A DNA stretch of 64,000 nt from Clytia hemisphaerica (Eukaryota; Cnidaria; Hydrozoa; Leptothecata; Clytiidae). The DNA is taken from positions 414,212-478,211 of the forward strand of contig CACVBU010000185.1 of NCBI GenBank assembly GCA_902728285.1, written 5' to 3'. Below, in pieces: positions 20,001-35,000 of this stretch; the first letter of the stretch is position 1; the number at the start of each line of letters is the position of its first letter. The notes beneath the pieces were generated by a model. That model was not told where the DNA came from. It saw only the letters and a program-made list of their open reading frames with translations, and did not search any database. The translations under genes and the position numbers were made by a program.

Positions 20001-23000
20001 GGTCCAACCCTGATCTGCGACAATAAGTGTTTTCTGTTATCAATAATGGTCACATAATGACTATTCATCATATAATGGTCCTCAAAGTAAATAATATATG
20101 ATGTTAACAGATATCTTTGCAGAACAAGATAGAAATATTACTAAAGGCTTGGGGACAGGAGAATTTTTTTTCGCGTTGGTGCAATGCAACATGCTCCATC
20201 CCACCAAATCCCACCAACCTGAAACGCTTTCTCGTGTCCCACCCCATTTTTCTTTCTACCAGTAAATATGAAATCGACAACACTTTTAATGACATTTGTG
20301 TGTCTCTCACTTTTGTCCCAGGGACAAAATCAGCGTATCTTTCGGGTATTTCCCTCACTTTTTGTCCAATGAAACATTAAAAGAAACCATGGGACACGAA
20401 CTTTTTCTCTTGTGTTGGTGGGATGGAGCATGTTGCATTGCACCAACGCGAAATCGTGTCCCCAAGCCTTAAGTAATATTTCCATTTAGTATCTGTTTTA
20501 CTTTTTATTTAGGATTTGCAAAGTTCTAATGTTTTGAATATCTGCTTTGGACTGTTTGCTGCATCCAAACTAGTTTACAGTGATATGATGCAAGCTGTTC
20601 TTCCATTACTGCAAAATCTTTTGAAAGATAAAAGGTAATTACTTTGGGACGATATTGAGTTTTTACAAGCTCTTATTTGATTTGATTGGTCGTTAACCCG
20701 TAATAAAACAATTTTGTTACTTTTTCTAAAGAACGCGTCATTTTTGGACCTACCTTTGTTCGTCCGTCCGTCCGTCCGTCTGTTACCAGCTTTTCTCGAG
20801 ATTGGCTCATTAGTTTTTTCTGATTTTTGGCACAATGATGCAAAATAGTAATGCCCAAAATATGACGGAGCCCGATTTTCGAAAATATGCCGGAAAAACC
20901 GTTTTTTTGGCATTTTCTCGAGATTTCATCATTAGTTTTTTCAGATTTTTTGCACAAAGATGCGTATTAGCAATGCCCAAAACATGGCCGAGTCCAATTT
21001 TTGAGAAAAATTCTTTTCCGGCCGAAAATGCCGGAAATATGCCGGAAATCGCCGCTTTTGCAGATTTTCATCGGACTTTTTCCTTATAATTGGTTGTTTT
21101 TTCATTTAAAAATGAGCAATGCCCACCATCAAGCATGATTCAATTGTCAATAAAACTGATTTTTGAGACCAGAACTTTCTATTTATTTTTTCCCTTCAAC
21201 CCTCCCCTCTCCAGGGGGGGGGGGGGTCGGTAAAATCTCAGACATATATATGAGTAGTAAAAGGATTTTTACGAATTTTTACATACCACCACCCAGACTC
21301 TTGGAAGAGGTATTTTACTACCCTGGTAGTAAAAGTTTTTGAGACAATTTGTCATAAAGACCACCTATTTTTGGTTGTTTTTCGGACTGATTTTACAAAA
21401 AGAGCTAAAAAATATTATTTCTGTGACACATTTTTCACTTTGTGCAAAAATTAATGTTTTGCCCTTAGAATTAAAGTCTTTTTTTATATTGACAAAAAAT
21501 CTCGTTTTGTTTGCAGCAAACAACTTTCCAACAGAAAATTTTTCCAAGTTATAAAAATTTTCAGATTTTTTCAGAAAAGTTATTCAAAAAATTAAAAGAA
21601 TCACAAAAATAGCTTAAAGTTTGCGAATTTTACCAGTTTTAACTACCCAGGTAGTAAAATTTTCAACATTTAACACATAGATACCACCCACTTTAGTATT
21701 TAACTACCCTGGGTAGTAAAAAGTTTTTTCGAATTTTCGTCACACCACCACCGTAGTAAACGTCATTATGTCTGAGACTTTACTACCTTATTGTTATTAT
21801 TATTCATTAAATTCAAATCTTATTGATGTTAATAATAAATTATTATTAACATCAATAAGATTTGAATTTGGGCTTTCGAAATATTTTAAAAATGCATTCG
21901 TTGGACAATAAGATTAATATCCGGTCATTGCAATTCAAAGTGTCACATTAGCTTTAGACTTTTTCATACTTGTTTTTGTTGAAAAAATATAATGCAAAGT
22001 ATCTACCGTAAGTTGAGTCTAAAGTCGACATCCCTCTTTTGATTTCGACACGTCTGGATCGCTGATTGAAACTATTTTATAATATAGCGATCAAAAAGGA
22101 AAAAAAAATCCTTTGTATAACGATGATCCCGGCCTTTTTATTATTCCTATCTCTAAAGAAGTGTATCTAAATTAGAAGAGGGGTGTCGACTTTAGACCAA
22201 CTTACGGTACCTTCTTTTTCTTTTCTAGGGATGTAGTGCGCAAAAAAACTTTAATGGTTTTTTACAGATTTTGGAAATTGAATCCTGACGCGTTCGATTT
22301 TGTGTCGACGTTTAATCAATATCTGTTTGATACTGATCCGTCAGTTATGCAAAGTAGTTTGATCGCTTATTATGATCTCATTCAGGTAATTCCCTTTTTC
22401 TTGTTATGTGAAAAAATTTCTTGAAAACCTTGAAAAGGCATGATTGTGACAGTATAGTTTTGTCGTTGCTAAAGCTCCAAAAGATTTTCTCGCTCGCATC
22501 GCTCGCAATCATTTTTCTGGACCAAATGCTGGTAATAGCCTCTCTTGCACCTCGTCAAGAACGGTGATGTTCGTACTATTTAAATCAATTTAAGTTGTGA
22601 AAAACTTTGAAAATACCCAATAAATGGTCCAAAAAATCTTGAAAAATGACTATAAAATATTGCCAAAAAAAACCTTGAAAATGGTGAAAAAAATTCCGTA
22701 GACACCCTGCGGTGGTGTTGTAAACGCATACAAAATTAAGTTTTGTTTGTTTTTCATCTTTCAAACGGGTTTTTTAATAAAAGTAAGTGTATCGTTATTA
22801 ACCCATCAAAATGCTCTATAATTCTATAACTTCAAACAATCAAATTAAAAAAAAAACTAACAAAAAAAGTCAATTTCGACTTTTGGTGAGTTAAAACACA
22901 GGTCGACATGGGTTCAAGCGCCCCGAGGTCGCCAAACCTACCGGTAGAAGACCCGAAAAGATGGATAAGTAATCTTATCTATTCTTCAGATATTTCAACC

Positions 23001-26000
23001 CTATTATTATTATAGGCTCAAAAGGGCGAGAAACAGGTTATTTCAAAGAGAAAAGCCTCGTTGGAAAGTCGGTCCCTTCAGTTAACAATGCCTCATAAAC
23101 CTTACTACATAACCCAAACAATTTTTTGTTCCCCTTGCATGTTCCAGTTACGGAGACTGCCGAACTAAATTTTCGATTTTTACTTATTGTTTTAGTGTGA
23201 TCCTTTCAAATACAAGAAATTGACATCAACCTTTGTCAACATTTTGAAACAAATCTTGGATCATCGCTTACCAGAGGAGTTTAATTACAAAGGGTATGCC
23301 GCACCCTGGATGCAGATTCTACTACTCAAAATATTAGCTCTACTTGGCACTGATGATTTAGGGTGAGTTATTGGGTTAGTTATTTTGCATGCGACAACAT
23401 AATTACATTTTTGTGATGTAATTATGACGTCATCACAAAAATTACTGGGAAAAATAACTCGGAAAAAATAACTCGGGAAAAAAAATAACTCGGGAAAAAA
23501 ATTCGGGAATTCCAGGCCCCAAGTTATTGGCTAATTATTGGGTAGTTTTCCATCATGCATTTCGCGGCTTAGCTCAGATAGAAATGCACCACTGGAGAGT
23601 CTTCCACCCTTTTAAAAATTTTAAAGACTTTCCAGTGGTGCATATAATGAAAAGCTCTAAAATTTTGCACACTAATATATGTATTATATTGAATTTAGGA
23701 ACTTTTGGACGAGAGAGGCTAAAAACATGATAAGCAAAAAAGTTCGAATATGATCAACTTTCTGATCTTTTAATAAAAAATTCAAGAAACAAACAACTCA
23801 AGGACTAGCCTGTTAGACAAAAAACGCTTTTTTATCACGAAAGATAAAGAAAAATTTTGGTTTGTGGGAAGGCACTGGCTACTCAAGGAGCGTAAGGGAT
23901 CCTATTTCAGTTTTTTCAAAACTGCATTACTTTAATGGGATAAAATTTCGCGGGGATTAAATTTCGCGGTTGAGCCTATCCGCGAAATTCAAAAATTTGG
24001 GGACTTAATTTCGCGGCTGCCACTATTGTGTGGCAATATTTTCACGATTTTTTATCTTTATACTGTCAAATCGTGCATATTGGTTGTTGAAATATACATT
24101 ATTTGCGCTTTTTTGATGCAAGTAACCATTCAAAAAGTATTTATTTGACATATTTTGAGTTTTGATTTGAAATATTTTCCCAAATTTCCATTGGAATTTA
24201 ATTTAGCGGATTTTCGCGGATGACACCCAAATCCGCGAAATCCGCGAAATTTAATCCCCGCGAAAGTTTATCTCACTAAAGTAACTTTACCATACAAACA
24301 TATCATTTGTTATGCTCAAACGAAGTGTTTTACGGTGTGATCATGGATCTGCGCTGTCCACAGATATCTCATATAAAACACTAGATAGAGTTTTTCCTAT
24401 CCTATTTGAAGCAAAATAATTCGCTTTCTTGGATGAAATGATGTCACAATTTAGCTTGCGAGATCCTTGAATCTTGAAGTCGGGATCGGGAAGTGACTGT
24501 GACTGTGACCTACTGTGGCCTACTGGCGCATTATTTTGCTTTACCTGACGTTGTTTGGGAAATACAGAATAACTCTATCTAGTGTTTTATATAAGATATC
24601 CATGGCCCTGTCAGATGGTACAAAATGCCTTTAACTTATGGTGTTCTAGAACGCCATGGTTAAACTTGAATAGATTTAAGAAAAACCTTAAAAAATCGAC
24701 CATTTTGATGACGTCATAGGTATAAAAACTTAATTTTTTTGTGGTCCTCGACTTCTTGCTGTAGAGTTCCGTTTCACACATTTTTTAAATATTACAGTAT
24801 TTTGAGTCTTGAAAAAATTTACAGCGAGGCTTAGGAAGCTTAAAAAAAAACAGAAGAACAGGGTCATTTTTTTCAAGTATTATATCCTAAAACATTTCCC
24901 TTTTCACCAAATTGAATTTTTACCAAATACACGTTTTTTTTTATTAGAACCCAGTTTATAAGAACATTGAGGCTGAAATTCGTCAAAAATTAAGAATATC
25001 GTAAGAACGTGCCCAGCCTCAGTTTGGAAAAAAATGACAAGAATCTACAATTTTTCCTCTTTTTAAGCAGTTTTAACCGAACTTAGTCAAATATTGTCCA
25101 AAGCACATAGAAAATAAGCACATCCAGGCTCAGCCAAATTTTAGGTGTTCTAATAAAAAAAAACGTGTACAATTGAAAAAATGCCTACCTATCAGGGTTT
25201 TGGTAAAGTAGATTTTTGAGTTCTTCTAAAATACTGTGGACTCTTGATATTTCGAACTTCTATTATTTTGCATCATTCGAAGTTATTCTTAGTTCCCGTA
25301 AAAGTGTAACGCCTGGTAATCTCTACAATTCGAATCTCTCCGTAATTCGAGCATATTGGAATTCCCATTTGAGTTCACATTAAGCTTTTTTCATATGCAC
25401 GTAAAATTTACTTTAGACCTTACGGAAAATCGTTCATAAGGCTGTCTTTTGGGAATTTCTTCGACATTATGGTAGAGTTTTTGTTGATTAAGAGCGTCTT
25501 ACGTGACTTTTCCTTCCGTTCGAAACTTTTTGAACGTAAGCAAACTCTACTTAGGTCTTAAGTAAAATTTTACGTACATGTGAAAAAAGCTTAAAGCTTT
25601 GACTGTATTACGAAGAAGGATTTTTTACTATTTTATTGGTTACTCTTGTGGCTGTGAAAAGGTTTTATTAATGACTGGTCGAAATATTAAGAACTTAAAA
25701 GTAACAAACTAGAAATCCAAACAGAAAATAGACAGCGAAAAATGTAAAGTCGAGTTCTCAAGTTCTTGTAAAAACGACAGTAAAAATGATTTTGCTTCCA
25801 CTAGCACAACACATAAAAATGCTCTCTTACTCTCTCTGTGTCGAACTAGTTTACAAACAAAATAGTTACAAAATATGAACTCAATCTAATTTCCCATGAG
25901 GGGCAATTATCTAGACGCAAGGGAATGTGACGCAATGCAAAACAAAGAAGCCTCATGAGACGCAATGAAATGAAAAGACACTTAACCAAAGAACTTATAT

Positions 26001-29000
26001 ACACCGGGATTACAAATTAAACATAATTAAAACTAAATGTTCAAGTTCATTAAAGATGGCTTTTCTGCCATCAACAACTCTTTTATTTTTTGTTTTCTGC
26101 ACATGTTTACAAAATTGAATTATAAAAACTGAGTTTAATTGGGTCGTGGTAGAAACAATACAATTGTGATAAAAATGCTGCGTAAATGTTAAATCTTCGT
26201 TACAGTTGAAAAAGCACTGCCAATAACCACATGTGCAACATAATTACCACCTGTCATTCGCTCTCCAGAAACTTTCTTGACAATTGGTTTTTTAATCATT
26301 GATGTTCCGGCACCAATCAAAGCGGCGCCACCAAAAACTGCCCCTAAACCACCTGTCAATGCTGTAAGCGCGATACCACCTGCTATGGCACCAGCACCTC
26401 CAAGAATTGAAAATCCTGCTTTAGCAAACGTCTTGCCTTCAGATTCTTGGCAAGTACACGTGCAACGATTAGGGGCATCACATTGGTATCTGTAGTCGTA
26501 ATCCTCATTACATTTTCCATCTATGCATGAATCGCATTTCCCCATCTTTGTTTATATTTTTAATCTTTGCTTGACTTTTCTATATGATAAAATACTATAG
26601 TCAATGTAGTTCTTATTGCTTTTTATAGTCTCCCCACTTATCGTTTTGAAAATATATATTTTCAATCACACCCTAACTTCACCAGTAATTAAATATTTCT
26701 CGATCCCCCGACAGTACAGGGCTTGTTATGAAATCGGTTTTCACTAAAAAAATCACCCTAAATAAGCAGATATTTGAATCCAAGAATTGAAAATTTTTTC
26801 TATTGCCTCTTCCAGTAGGACAAAACATGTTTTGTTCCTCCGCTTACTGCCCACAATACCATAAATAAAGTATTAATTAACTTATAAAAGGATATCAGTT
26901 TCTTTGCCATAAAAGGCGAAAAAAGTCTGATCTCATTCAAGAGATATTTAGTACTAGAAATAAGGGCTCTTGAAATGTGTATATGTTTACTTTTTAACCC
27001 CTGAGATACTAGTATAGTAAACACTAGTAACTTTCTTTTCCCAGAAAATTAAGGTTCCCACTGCTTTTCCTCGCTCTAATTAGCTGACAGTTAGTGAAGC
27101 ATTGCTTCTAAAGGTAGGAGAAAAGCGAGGGGGGGTTGGAATAAAAATGTCAAAAAGGAGGCTGATACAGCAGAATCAGGGCAAAAGAGGGAACTTTCAA
27201 AAAAAAATTTCCCAAAAATCAATAAGCGGGGGGGTTGGAATAAGAATGTCCTGGGTGGAAAATTTTCGAAAAATTAATTAGCGGCCCCCCCCCCCCCCCC
27301 CCGGCTTTAGGCACCCGAGAGTAGATTCTAAAAAGTGAGTCGGTGGGTCGTTCTAAAAAGTGAGTCGGTCTGTCTATAAAGTGAGTCGGTCGGTTTAAAA
27401 AGTGAGTCGGTCGGTTTAAAAAGTGAGTCGGTCGGTTTAAAAAGTGAGTCGGCCGGTCTAATAAGTGAGTCGGTCGGTCTAAAAAGTGAGTCGGTCAGTC
27501 TAAAAAGTGAGTCGGTCGGTCTAAAAAGTGAGTCGGTCGGTCTAATAAGTGATTCGGTCGGTCTAAAAAGAGAGTCGGTCGGTCTAAAAAGAGAGTCGGT
27601 CGGTCTAAAAAGAGAGTCGGTCGGTCTAAAAAGTGAGTCGGTCGGTCTAAAAAGTGAGTCGGTCAAAAAAGTCTAAAAAAGTGAGTCGGTCGCGTTCTAC
27701 AAAATTGAGGCGGTCGGTTACAACGTCGGCGGTCTACAAAGTCTACAAAGTGAGGCGGTCGATCGGTCTACAAAGTGAGGCGGTTTAATTTTTCAAATAT
27801 ACCTAGCATGATCAAAGTTGATAAAATGTCCTAAGAGAAGAGATTGCATCTCTCATGCCAAACCAAACGAATCATCAAAAAAAGAAGCAACAAAAGAATC
27901 ATTCAACTGTGAGTTTGTTTACTCACCTGCGTTGGGTTTCGGTCGCTAAAAAATCCCCCTTCCATTTCCAACATGGGTTTCGACCGGTAAAATGGGTTTC
28001 GGCCGTTAGGTTGGGCTTCGACCGCTAAGCTGGGTTTCGACCGCTGAAGTTGGGTTTAGACCGCTGACGGAAAAAAATACGCGTCGGCGGCTGGTTTTCA
28101 AATAAAACTTGGAGTTACACCTCAAATCATATCCCGGTGTTCTTAACCTGATAACAGTTGTTCATAACGCGCACGGTAAACCTCTGAAGGCGCTTGAAAA
28201 TTATACATCTGAGGAAAATAGTCCTCTCGCGGAAAATTCTACACCAAGAATCTTGTTGTGCGCCAGAAAATTAAAAACTGATACTGCGCCCTATTCATAA
28301 ACACAGTCACGCAACTTTGTTGTTATTCCTATTAGTCCTTTTAGACAAACGCGGCCCTTACGATTTCGAGATTGCATATTCGTCAGATTGTTATGTTTTC
28401 ACCCATTCTTTAGAGCTTCAGCGTGGTGGGCAGAAAAAAATCCCAATCTGATCTCAGGCTAGGTGTTCTAGGATGGCATTTCCAAATTTCATTTCTTTCT
28501 ATACCCCTACCTCTCTTTTCATCCACACCAATTTATATTTTTATTTTCTCCTTTTTGGACCTACCACGGAGGTCCTTTAAATTAACTGATGTTCGTTCGT
28601 TCGTTCGTCTGTTACCAGCTTTCCTCGGGATTGGCTCATTAGTTTTTCTTATTCTTTGCATAGTAATACAAATTGACAATACTCAAAAAGTGACGGAACC
28701 CAATTTTTTTTAAGAAAATTTTTGGGCAAAGTGCCTGAAAATGGAGTTTTTTGGACTTTTTGTGAAATTGCTTCATTATTTTTTTCTGATTTTTTTTGCA
28801 TAAAGACGGAGGACAAGATTTTGTTATCTTTTTCGTTTAAACGTAAAAACTTTTAAGCTTCCCCGACCAAAAAGCCAAAGAGATCTTTTTTGAAATTTCA
28901 AAATTTTCATCTGTCGTAAAACGTAAAATACTTTTAAAAAACGTAAAACGTAAAAACTTTTTAAAGCTTCCCTGACCAAAAAGCCAAAGAGGTCTTTTTT

Positions 29001-32000
29001 GAAATTTCAAAATTTTTATCAGCCGTCCTTACTTCCAAAGGAGGACCAAAATCAGCGTCGATTGCTAATAAAAATTTTTGTTTGTTTCAGAGAAAGCAAA
29101 AAGATGTACGAGATCTTAAGGCAATGTCTTGAAACCACTAACACAGATCAAACTATCGGCTGTAGTAAGTCTTATTCAATCTTTTTGATTCAAAATAAGG
29201 GATTTTATTGGCGAATCTTATAACGGGAAAAATTCTCCAGAATGAGCAAATTCGTGAAGTTTTTGTTTTCGCAAATCGAGGTTTTCAAGTTATTTCGCGG
29301 TAATAACTTTTCGCGAATGGCAAAGTTTTCGTTGATTTTTTTCTCCATATTCTCGCTATTTTTCATTGAACAGAGAGCCAAACTAATCTATCAACTTGAG
29401 AAGTATTCAAAAATGCATCATTAATCATTTTTATAGCACTTTAAGCTGTTAAGGAGATGACTTCCTGCAATACAATCATCGTCAAAATACTTTAGAATTT
29501 AGTTTCACTTCCACTTTATTTCATTGGATATTTCGATTTAGTGGCTTCTAGGCTATGTCCCAGCCTTATTTGAACAATTTTAAATCCTGAGATCCTAACT
29601 TTTGTTAAGTTATAAGTCTCATGTTACAACTCAGGAGTTCAAACTTTACTCCCCAACCGTAAGTAAGCACTTTATAAAAATCACTTGCGGTTTTAAAATG
29701 TGGAGGGAGTTTCGCCTTTAGTGCCAAATATTTTGACGCTGATTGTAGCTATGGTACACTTTTGAGGAAAATCTTTTACTTCAAGGCTGGTTTCCACTCT
29801 CGTGCGACATGAGCCAAAACTTTTTGACTTTTTTGTAAGCTCATTGGTCGGTTGAAAAATGAAGCAATTCCATTGGTCGAAATTGACGTAACGGATGAAA
29901 AAAGTTGAACTTCCTTCGCGCGAAACTTTTTTATGATGTAATCTTTTCTTCAGGCAATAAAAAACTGGCGCCCATTTCGCGCGAAAGTGGAGACCGGCCT
30001 TCATTCATAAAAACAAACTTCAATAAAGCCTATTCTCCTAAAGGATGTACGTGTCAACCCTCCAATGTTATCCGATATTCCGATGGCGGATCGGCGGCTG
30101 CCCACGCTAAAGCTCTAAAGGGAGTGGGCCAATTTCCCATCGGAGAGGAATGATAGTCGGCCTTTGATCCTTTAATGTGTCGCACCCCAGTCGGGTTCAA
30201 CAGCCCTTGCCCGTAAACCTAAAAATATTTCGCTTGGACCCGCCAATACCCGAAAACGAGGGCTGGGTTACCAGATCTCCTGCTGCAAAATTCTTGACGC
30301 GGTCTCGCAAAATTCCGTAATGTAAACCTTCCAGATGTTGAAAATTTTCCCGACCTTCAGAGCTTTAGCTTGTCGGATGAAAATTTCACCATCTGGATGC
30401 CAGATAACCTCCAATGGGCCATTCCATTTTATATCCGTACAGGTGAGTGGACGAACATTTCAAGAAGGTAATCCGAGAAAAAATTCCAGGGGGTGTTTTT
30501 TCATTTTTCCCCGGGGGGGGGGGGGGGGGGTTTAAAAAAGTTATTCTGAAAGTTCCAGGGATAAAGGATCTATTTTAGTTCGTCCACCCTCACCTTAAAG
30601 TATGAAAGAAATTCTTTCCAAGGGTATTTTTGCAAATTTTGCCACTTTCCAGGGTATATCCACACATTATCAATAATTTTATTTCAACTTGAAAAGGTTC
30701 GTCCACCCCCCCCCCCCCTCTGTATGGTTTTTACCCTTTAACTGCCGATGTCGGTATATGCCGACATGGGCACTTTCGATTTCTTTGCCGATGTCGGGAT
30801 TTGCCGACATGAGCACTTTCCATTTCTTTGCCGCAAAATTTAACACTTCAACAAAGATTTTGTATTAGATGGTTTGAAATGAAAAAAAATGAATAGTTAA
30901 AACTTTTTGATGTTGAAAAATAACTATTCTACACTGTTCAACTCAAAATTATAGTTCTTGGCGAATACTTCATATATCCTTCAAAAAATGAAGTGAAAAT
31001 CGCTACCTTTTGCCCATGTCGGCATACGCCACATTCGGCAAATAGGTCGAGTTGTGAAAAAATGCCCTGGCAAATAGGTCGAGGTGTGAAAAAAAAGATC
31101 GGCACTTCAAGACTTAATGGAACAGCCCAATATAACCACAAATATGGTACCACGCTTAGTAACTCCCAATGGGCACAAACGTCTTTTGGACGTCTAATGT
31201 ACGTTTCTAGGACGTCCAAAGGTCTTAAAACCGTTCATTGAATGTCCATAAGACGTTGCGTTCTGTACCAGAGGAAATGTCACGTATAACGTAGCGTAAT
31301 TTTGAAATGAATTTTGAAATTTCCGTAGATATTGGCTACGTCTATAGACAACCCTAAAGGGCTACATACACTACACAATATATTGTCAGACAATATATTG
31401 ATGATATATTGCTGAGTGCCGGCAATATATTGAAAAGATGTCCGCAATATATTGTCAGCTTGATTTGCAATTTTCCAACAATATAGGGGACTGTTTACAG
31501 AAAGAAAATTCTTTTTTATAATAGAGCACCTGTTATTTACTTCGTAAATTACGGTCCGAAAACGATATTGCCAAATATTGTTCGTCAATATATTGTGTAG
31601 TCTGAGTAGCCCGTAAAGGGCTACACACACTACACAATATATTGTGTTGAACGTTGAAAAAGAATGCGGCTATTATATTTTGATTTTTTTTCACTACATA
31701 AAATATTGTCAGGTAATAAATATATGGATAATATATTGATAACATATTAGAGAGTGCCGACAATATATTGGAAATGTGTCTGGGATATTATTATCAGCTC
31801 GATTTACAATATTCCAACAACAGAGGGTAACCGCAAAAAAAAAAAACTGAAAATATTTTATGTGAATAAAAGCATCATAGTCTTTAAATTTGTCATTTTC
31901 AAGTTATGGAAACTTATTTTAAATCTATAGTCTATATGGGGAATTTTCTTCTTCGATTTGACTGAAGAAAAATAATTCGGACTAGTATTTTTTTTAGATA

Positions 32001-35000
32001 GATTTTCTTTTCTTTTTAAACATCTTGGAAGTATTTATGAGGTAAAATTTGTATATAATGTGTAGAGTCTTCTCTAATCCGAGTTTTCGCGAGTTCTATT
32101 TTCTGATTACAACGGCTTTTCAGCGTAGCGAAGTCCGCGTGGATTTCACGCAAATGCCGGATTGGAAATAAAATTTACCGCCAGATTTTCAAAACTGTGC
32201 CACTCGAAAATAAAGGAAATCGCTTGATTCAATCTGTCATCAAAAATACGGCGAACATTTTAAAGGCTTTGCTTTTTCTTGCCTGAGATTTTTTGAGAAA
32301 GATTCGCTTCTAGCTCTTCGGGCTTATATTTCATTGGTTTTCGTCGCAAGGCTTCTGGGCTAGATAATAAGTAATGATAATAGATGTTGTGCTTTGGCTA
32401 GGTAGAAATTCCTACCCAGGCCACGTGATATTGCAATAGAATTTAAGCGCTTGACCAATAAGAAGCTTCACGGGTTTTCGAAATTTTGAAAACAATAGCA
32501 GCAATATTTTTGGTATTTAAATTGCGATATTCACTATTTTTTGCTTAGAAAAGCTTGAAGCACAACATTTAGCCCGTGGGGGCTTAATTAATCTATGGTA
32601 GTGCTCTCCGATCGGAGCTGAGTATGAAACTTTAGTTTTTCGACCAGGTTAGTGTAATTCTACCGGGTGTGCCACAAAAAAGTTTCTCTCTTTGAAACTA
32701 ATTTTCTCAAAATCTAAAATTTTTAAAAGAACCACTCCTATTTCATTGGAAAGAAGAAAGATAGACTTAGATTTTGATGGGTCATTTATTTAATTCGATT
32801 CATTAGATCAAAAGTTATGCTCAATTGAATAAAAAAGTTACTTTCAGAAAGTGCTCGAAAACGTCAAAAATCGACCTATCAAATTTTTTACTTTAAATTT
32901 GGCAATTGCAATAGCCTTTACATAATTAAGAGCATTTTTCCGTAACAAAACACATAAATTTTGAAACGAAACGAAAGGGTCGAAAGGGTTTAAAATCCTC
33001 ATCAACATTAATCTAATTTGGTTTTACTGGGAATTTTTTCTTAGATTTTTGGTTCTAGACTGGATAAAGTCTATGTAAGGCTGGATCTACCTCGAAACCC
33101 ATATTTGATGTATTTTTATGAATTTTACCAGATTATTTGGCCTTTTTTGACGAATTTCCTTCCTTTCATTGAAATTCAACCTTATTTTAAATAACTTCAA
33201 CCTCCTTTAAATAACAAAAGGTCATTTAGACAGCTAATTATCATTTTTAATGACTGAAACGAAAATACTGATATATCATATAACTATGCTTCTGTTTAAT
33301 TTGATAGGTCGATTTTTAACGTTTTTGAGCATTTTCTGAAAGTAACTTTTTTATTCAATTGAGTATGACTTTTGATCTAATGAATCGAATTCAATAAATG
33401 ACACACCAAAATTTAAGTTTATCTTTCTTCTTTCCAATGAAATAGAAATGGTTATTTTAAAACTTTTAGATTTCGAGAAAATTAGTTTTAAAGAGAGAAA
33501 CTTTTTTGTGGCGCACCCGGTATATTACTTTGATTTCTTTTTATCTCTCTAGGCGTAGTTTATGAATGCTTGCTTACAATATCCACCATTTACACGGATA
33601 AAAGTTTGATGGAACGCGCCACCAACAAAGCCAGTGTTTTCATCACATCAGAAGATTACAACATGAAATATCTTGGTATGTTTATAAGTAACCCGGGGGG
33701 GGGGCACTCGATTGAAAAACGACCATACATGCGGCCCAAAATTAGGCCTTTGAAATCGGACCCTTACAGTGAAGTTTTTTACCATTTTCAGGCGAAATAT
33801 GGTCAGGTTTTCGAAAGGTCACACCTTTGGAGTGCAATTTTGCTCAACTTTGCTGATTTCGACTCTTACACTACATTTTGGGAAGCTCGGAAAATACACC
33901 CTTAAAGGCCGCACGTATGGTAGATCATCTACCTTGAGTGCCCACCCCCCCCGGATAAGTAACATATGGGTATGCGTGTTTCAAAGCACTTTTAGACTAA
34001 CCTTCCTTTTCTTCGATGGATTTTGAAGCACGATAAAAATCTTGTCTTTAAGATCTTTCACAAGCTGGCACACAACGTTGTTTCAACGTTTATTTAACGC
34101 TCACAACGCTCATATAACGTTAGATGAACGTTAACCCTATATTCATACTAGGCTTTTAGGGGCGGTTGAGACATTGAATAATTTTTTTATGAATAGAAAG
34201 TACAGTGGAACCTCTAATTAGCGGACACCATTGGGGAAAGGGGTTAGTGTCCGCTAATTAGAAGTGTCCGCCTTTTAGAAACTTTTGATCTCGGAGCTCC
34301 AATTTTGAAAATACAAAATTGGGGTCTAAAGTACTTATCTGCAGACACTAGGCCATAGAAGAACAAGAGAAAGGTTATTAAAACGGTTATTATTGACTAG
34401 CAAGAGGTTAAATCGAGGTGGTGGGTACGGACATGAAGTACCAGTGATTTATGATTTCTTTGGCCCCCCACCTAAATTCGTTGAATGGGTCAAGGGAAAA
34501 CTGGAAATTTGTAGAAATAATTTGAAATAATAAGACTAATAAGTGCTTGAAATAAAAATATCTAAAAAACTTTTTTTCGATTTTGGACGTCTGTGACCCG
34601 TTTGATATTCAATGTCCGCTAATTGGAGAGCTAAAATAGGGGTTTTGGCCATTTCGTGCGAAAAAATTTGTCCGCTAATCAGAGGGTCCGCTAATTGAGT
34701 GTCCACCTTTTAGAAACTTTTTTATGAGGATTTGACTAGGAAACGGCCGGGGAAAATGAAATTGTCCGCTAATCAGAGGTGTCTGCCTTTTAGAGTGCCC
34801 GTTAATTAGAGGTTTTACTGTAGTTTTAAAATCTGCTGGGAGTTAATCACCTTGGTAATAATTTCAAAACCAGGCAAGTGATGTTCGTGACGTAATTTAT
34901 GAAAACGTCTATTGTGCAAAGGAGAAGAGTCAAAGCAAACAAGTATCATAGCTATCAGACTAAGCTTTCAATCTTTTCCCTCTAGGCATCAAAGCATTGA

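Noticed and set aside
27328..27666. Minus-strand ORF of RPTDSLF repeats
   Set aside because: Created by a 21-bp minisatellite; no start context, no flanking gene and no non-repetitive sequence.
27327..28070. Possible CRISPR array
   Set aside because: Units are contiguous without unique spacers and the genome is eukaryotic; these are minisatellites.
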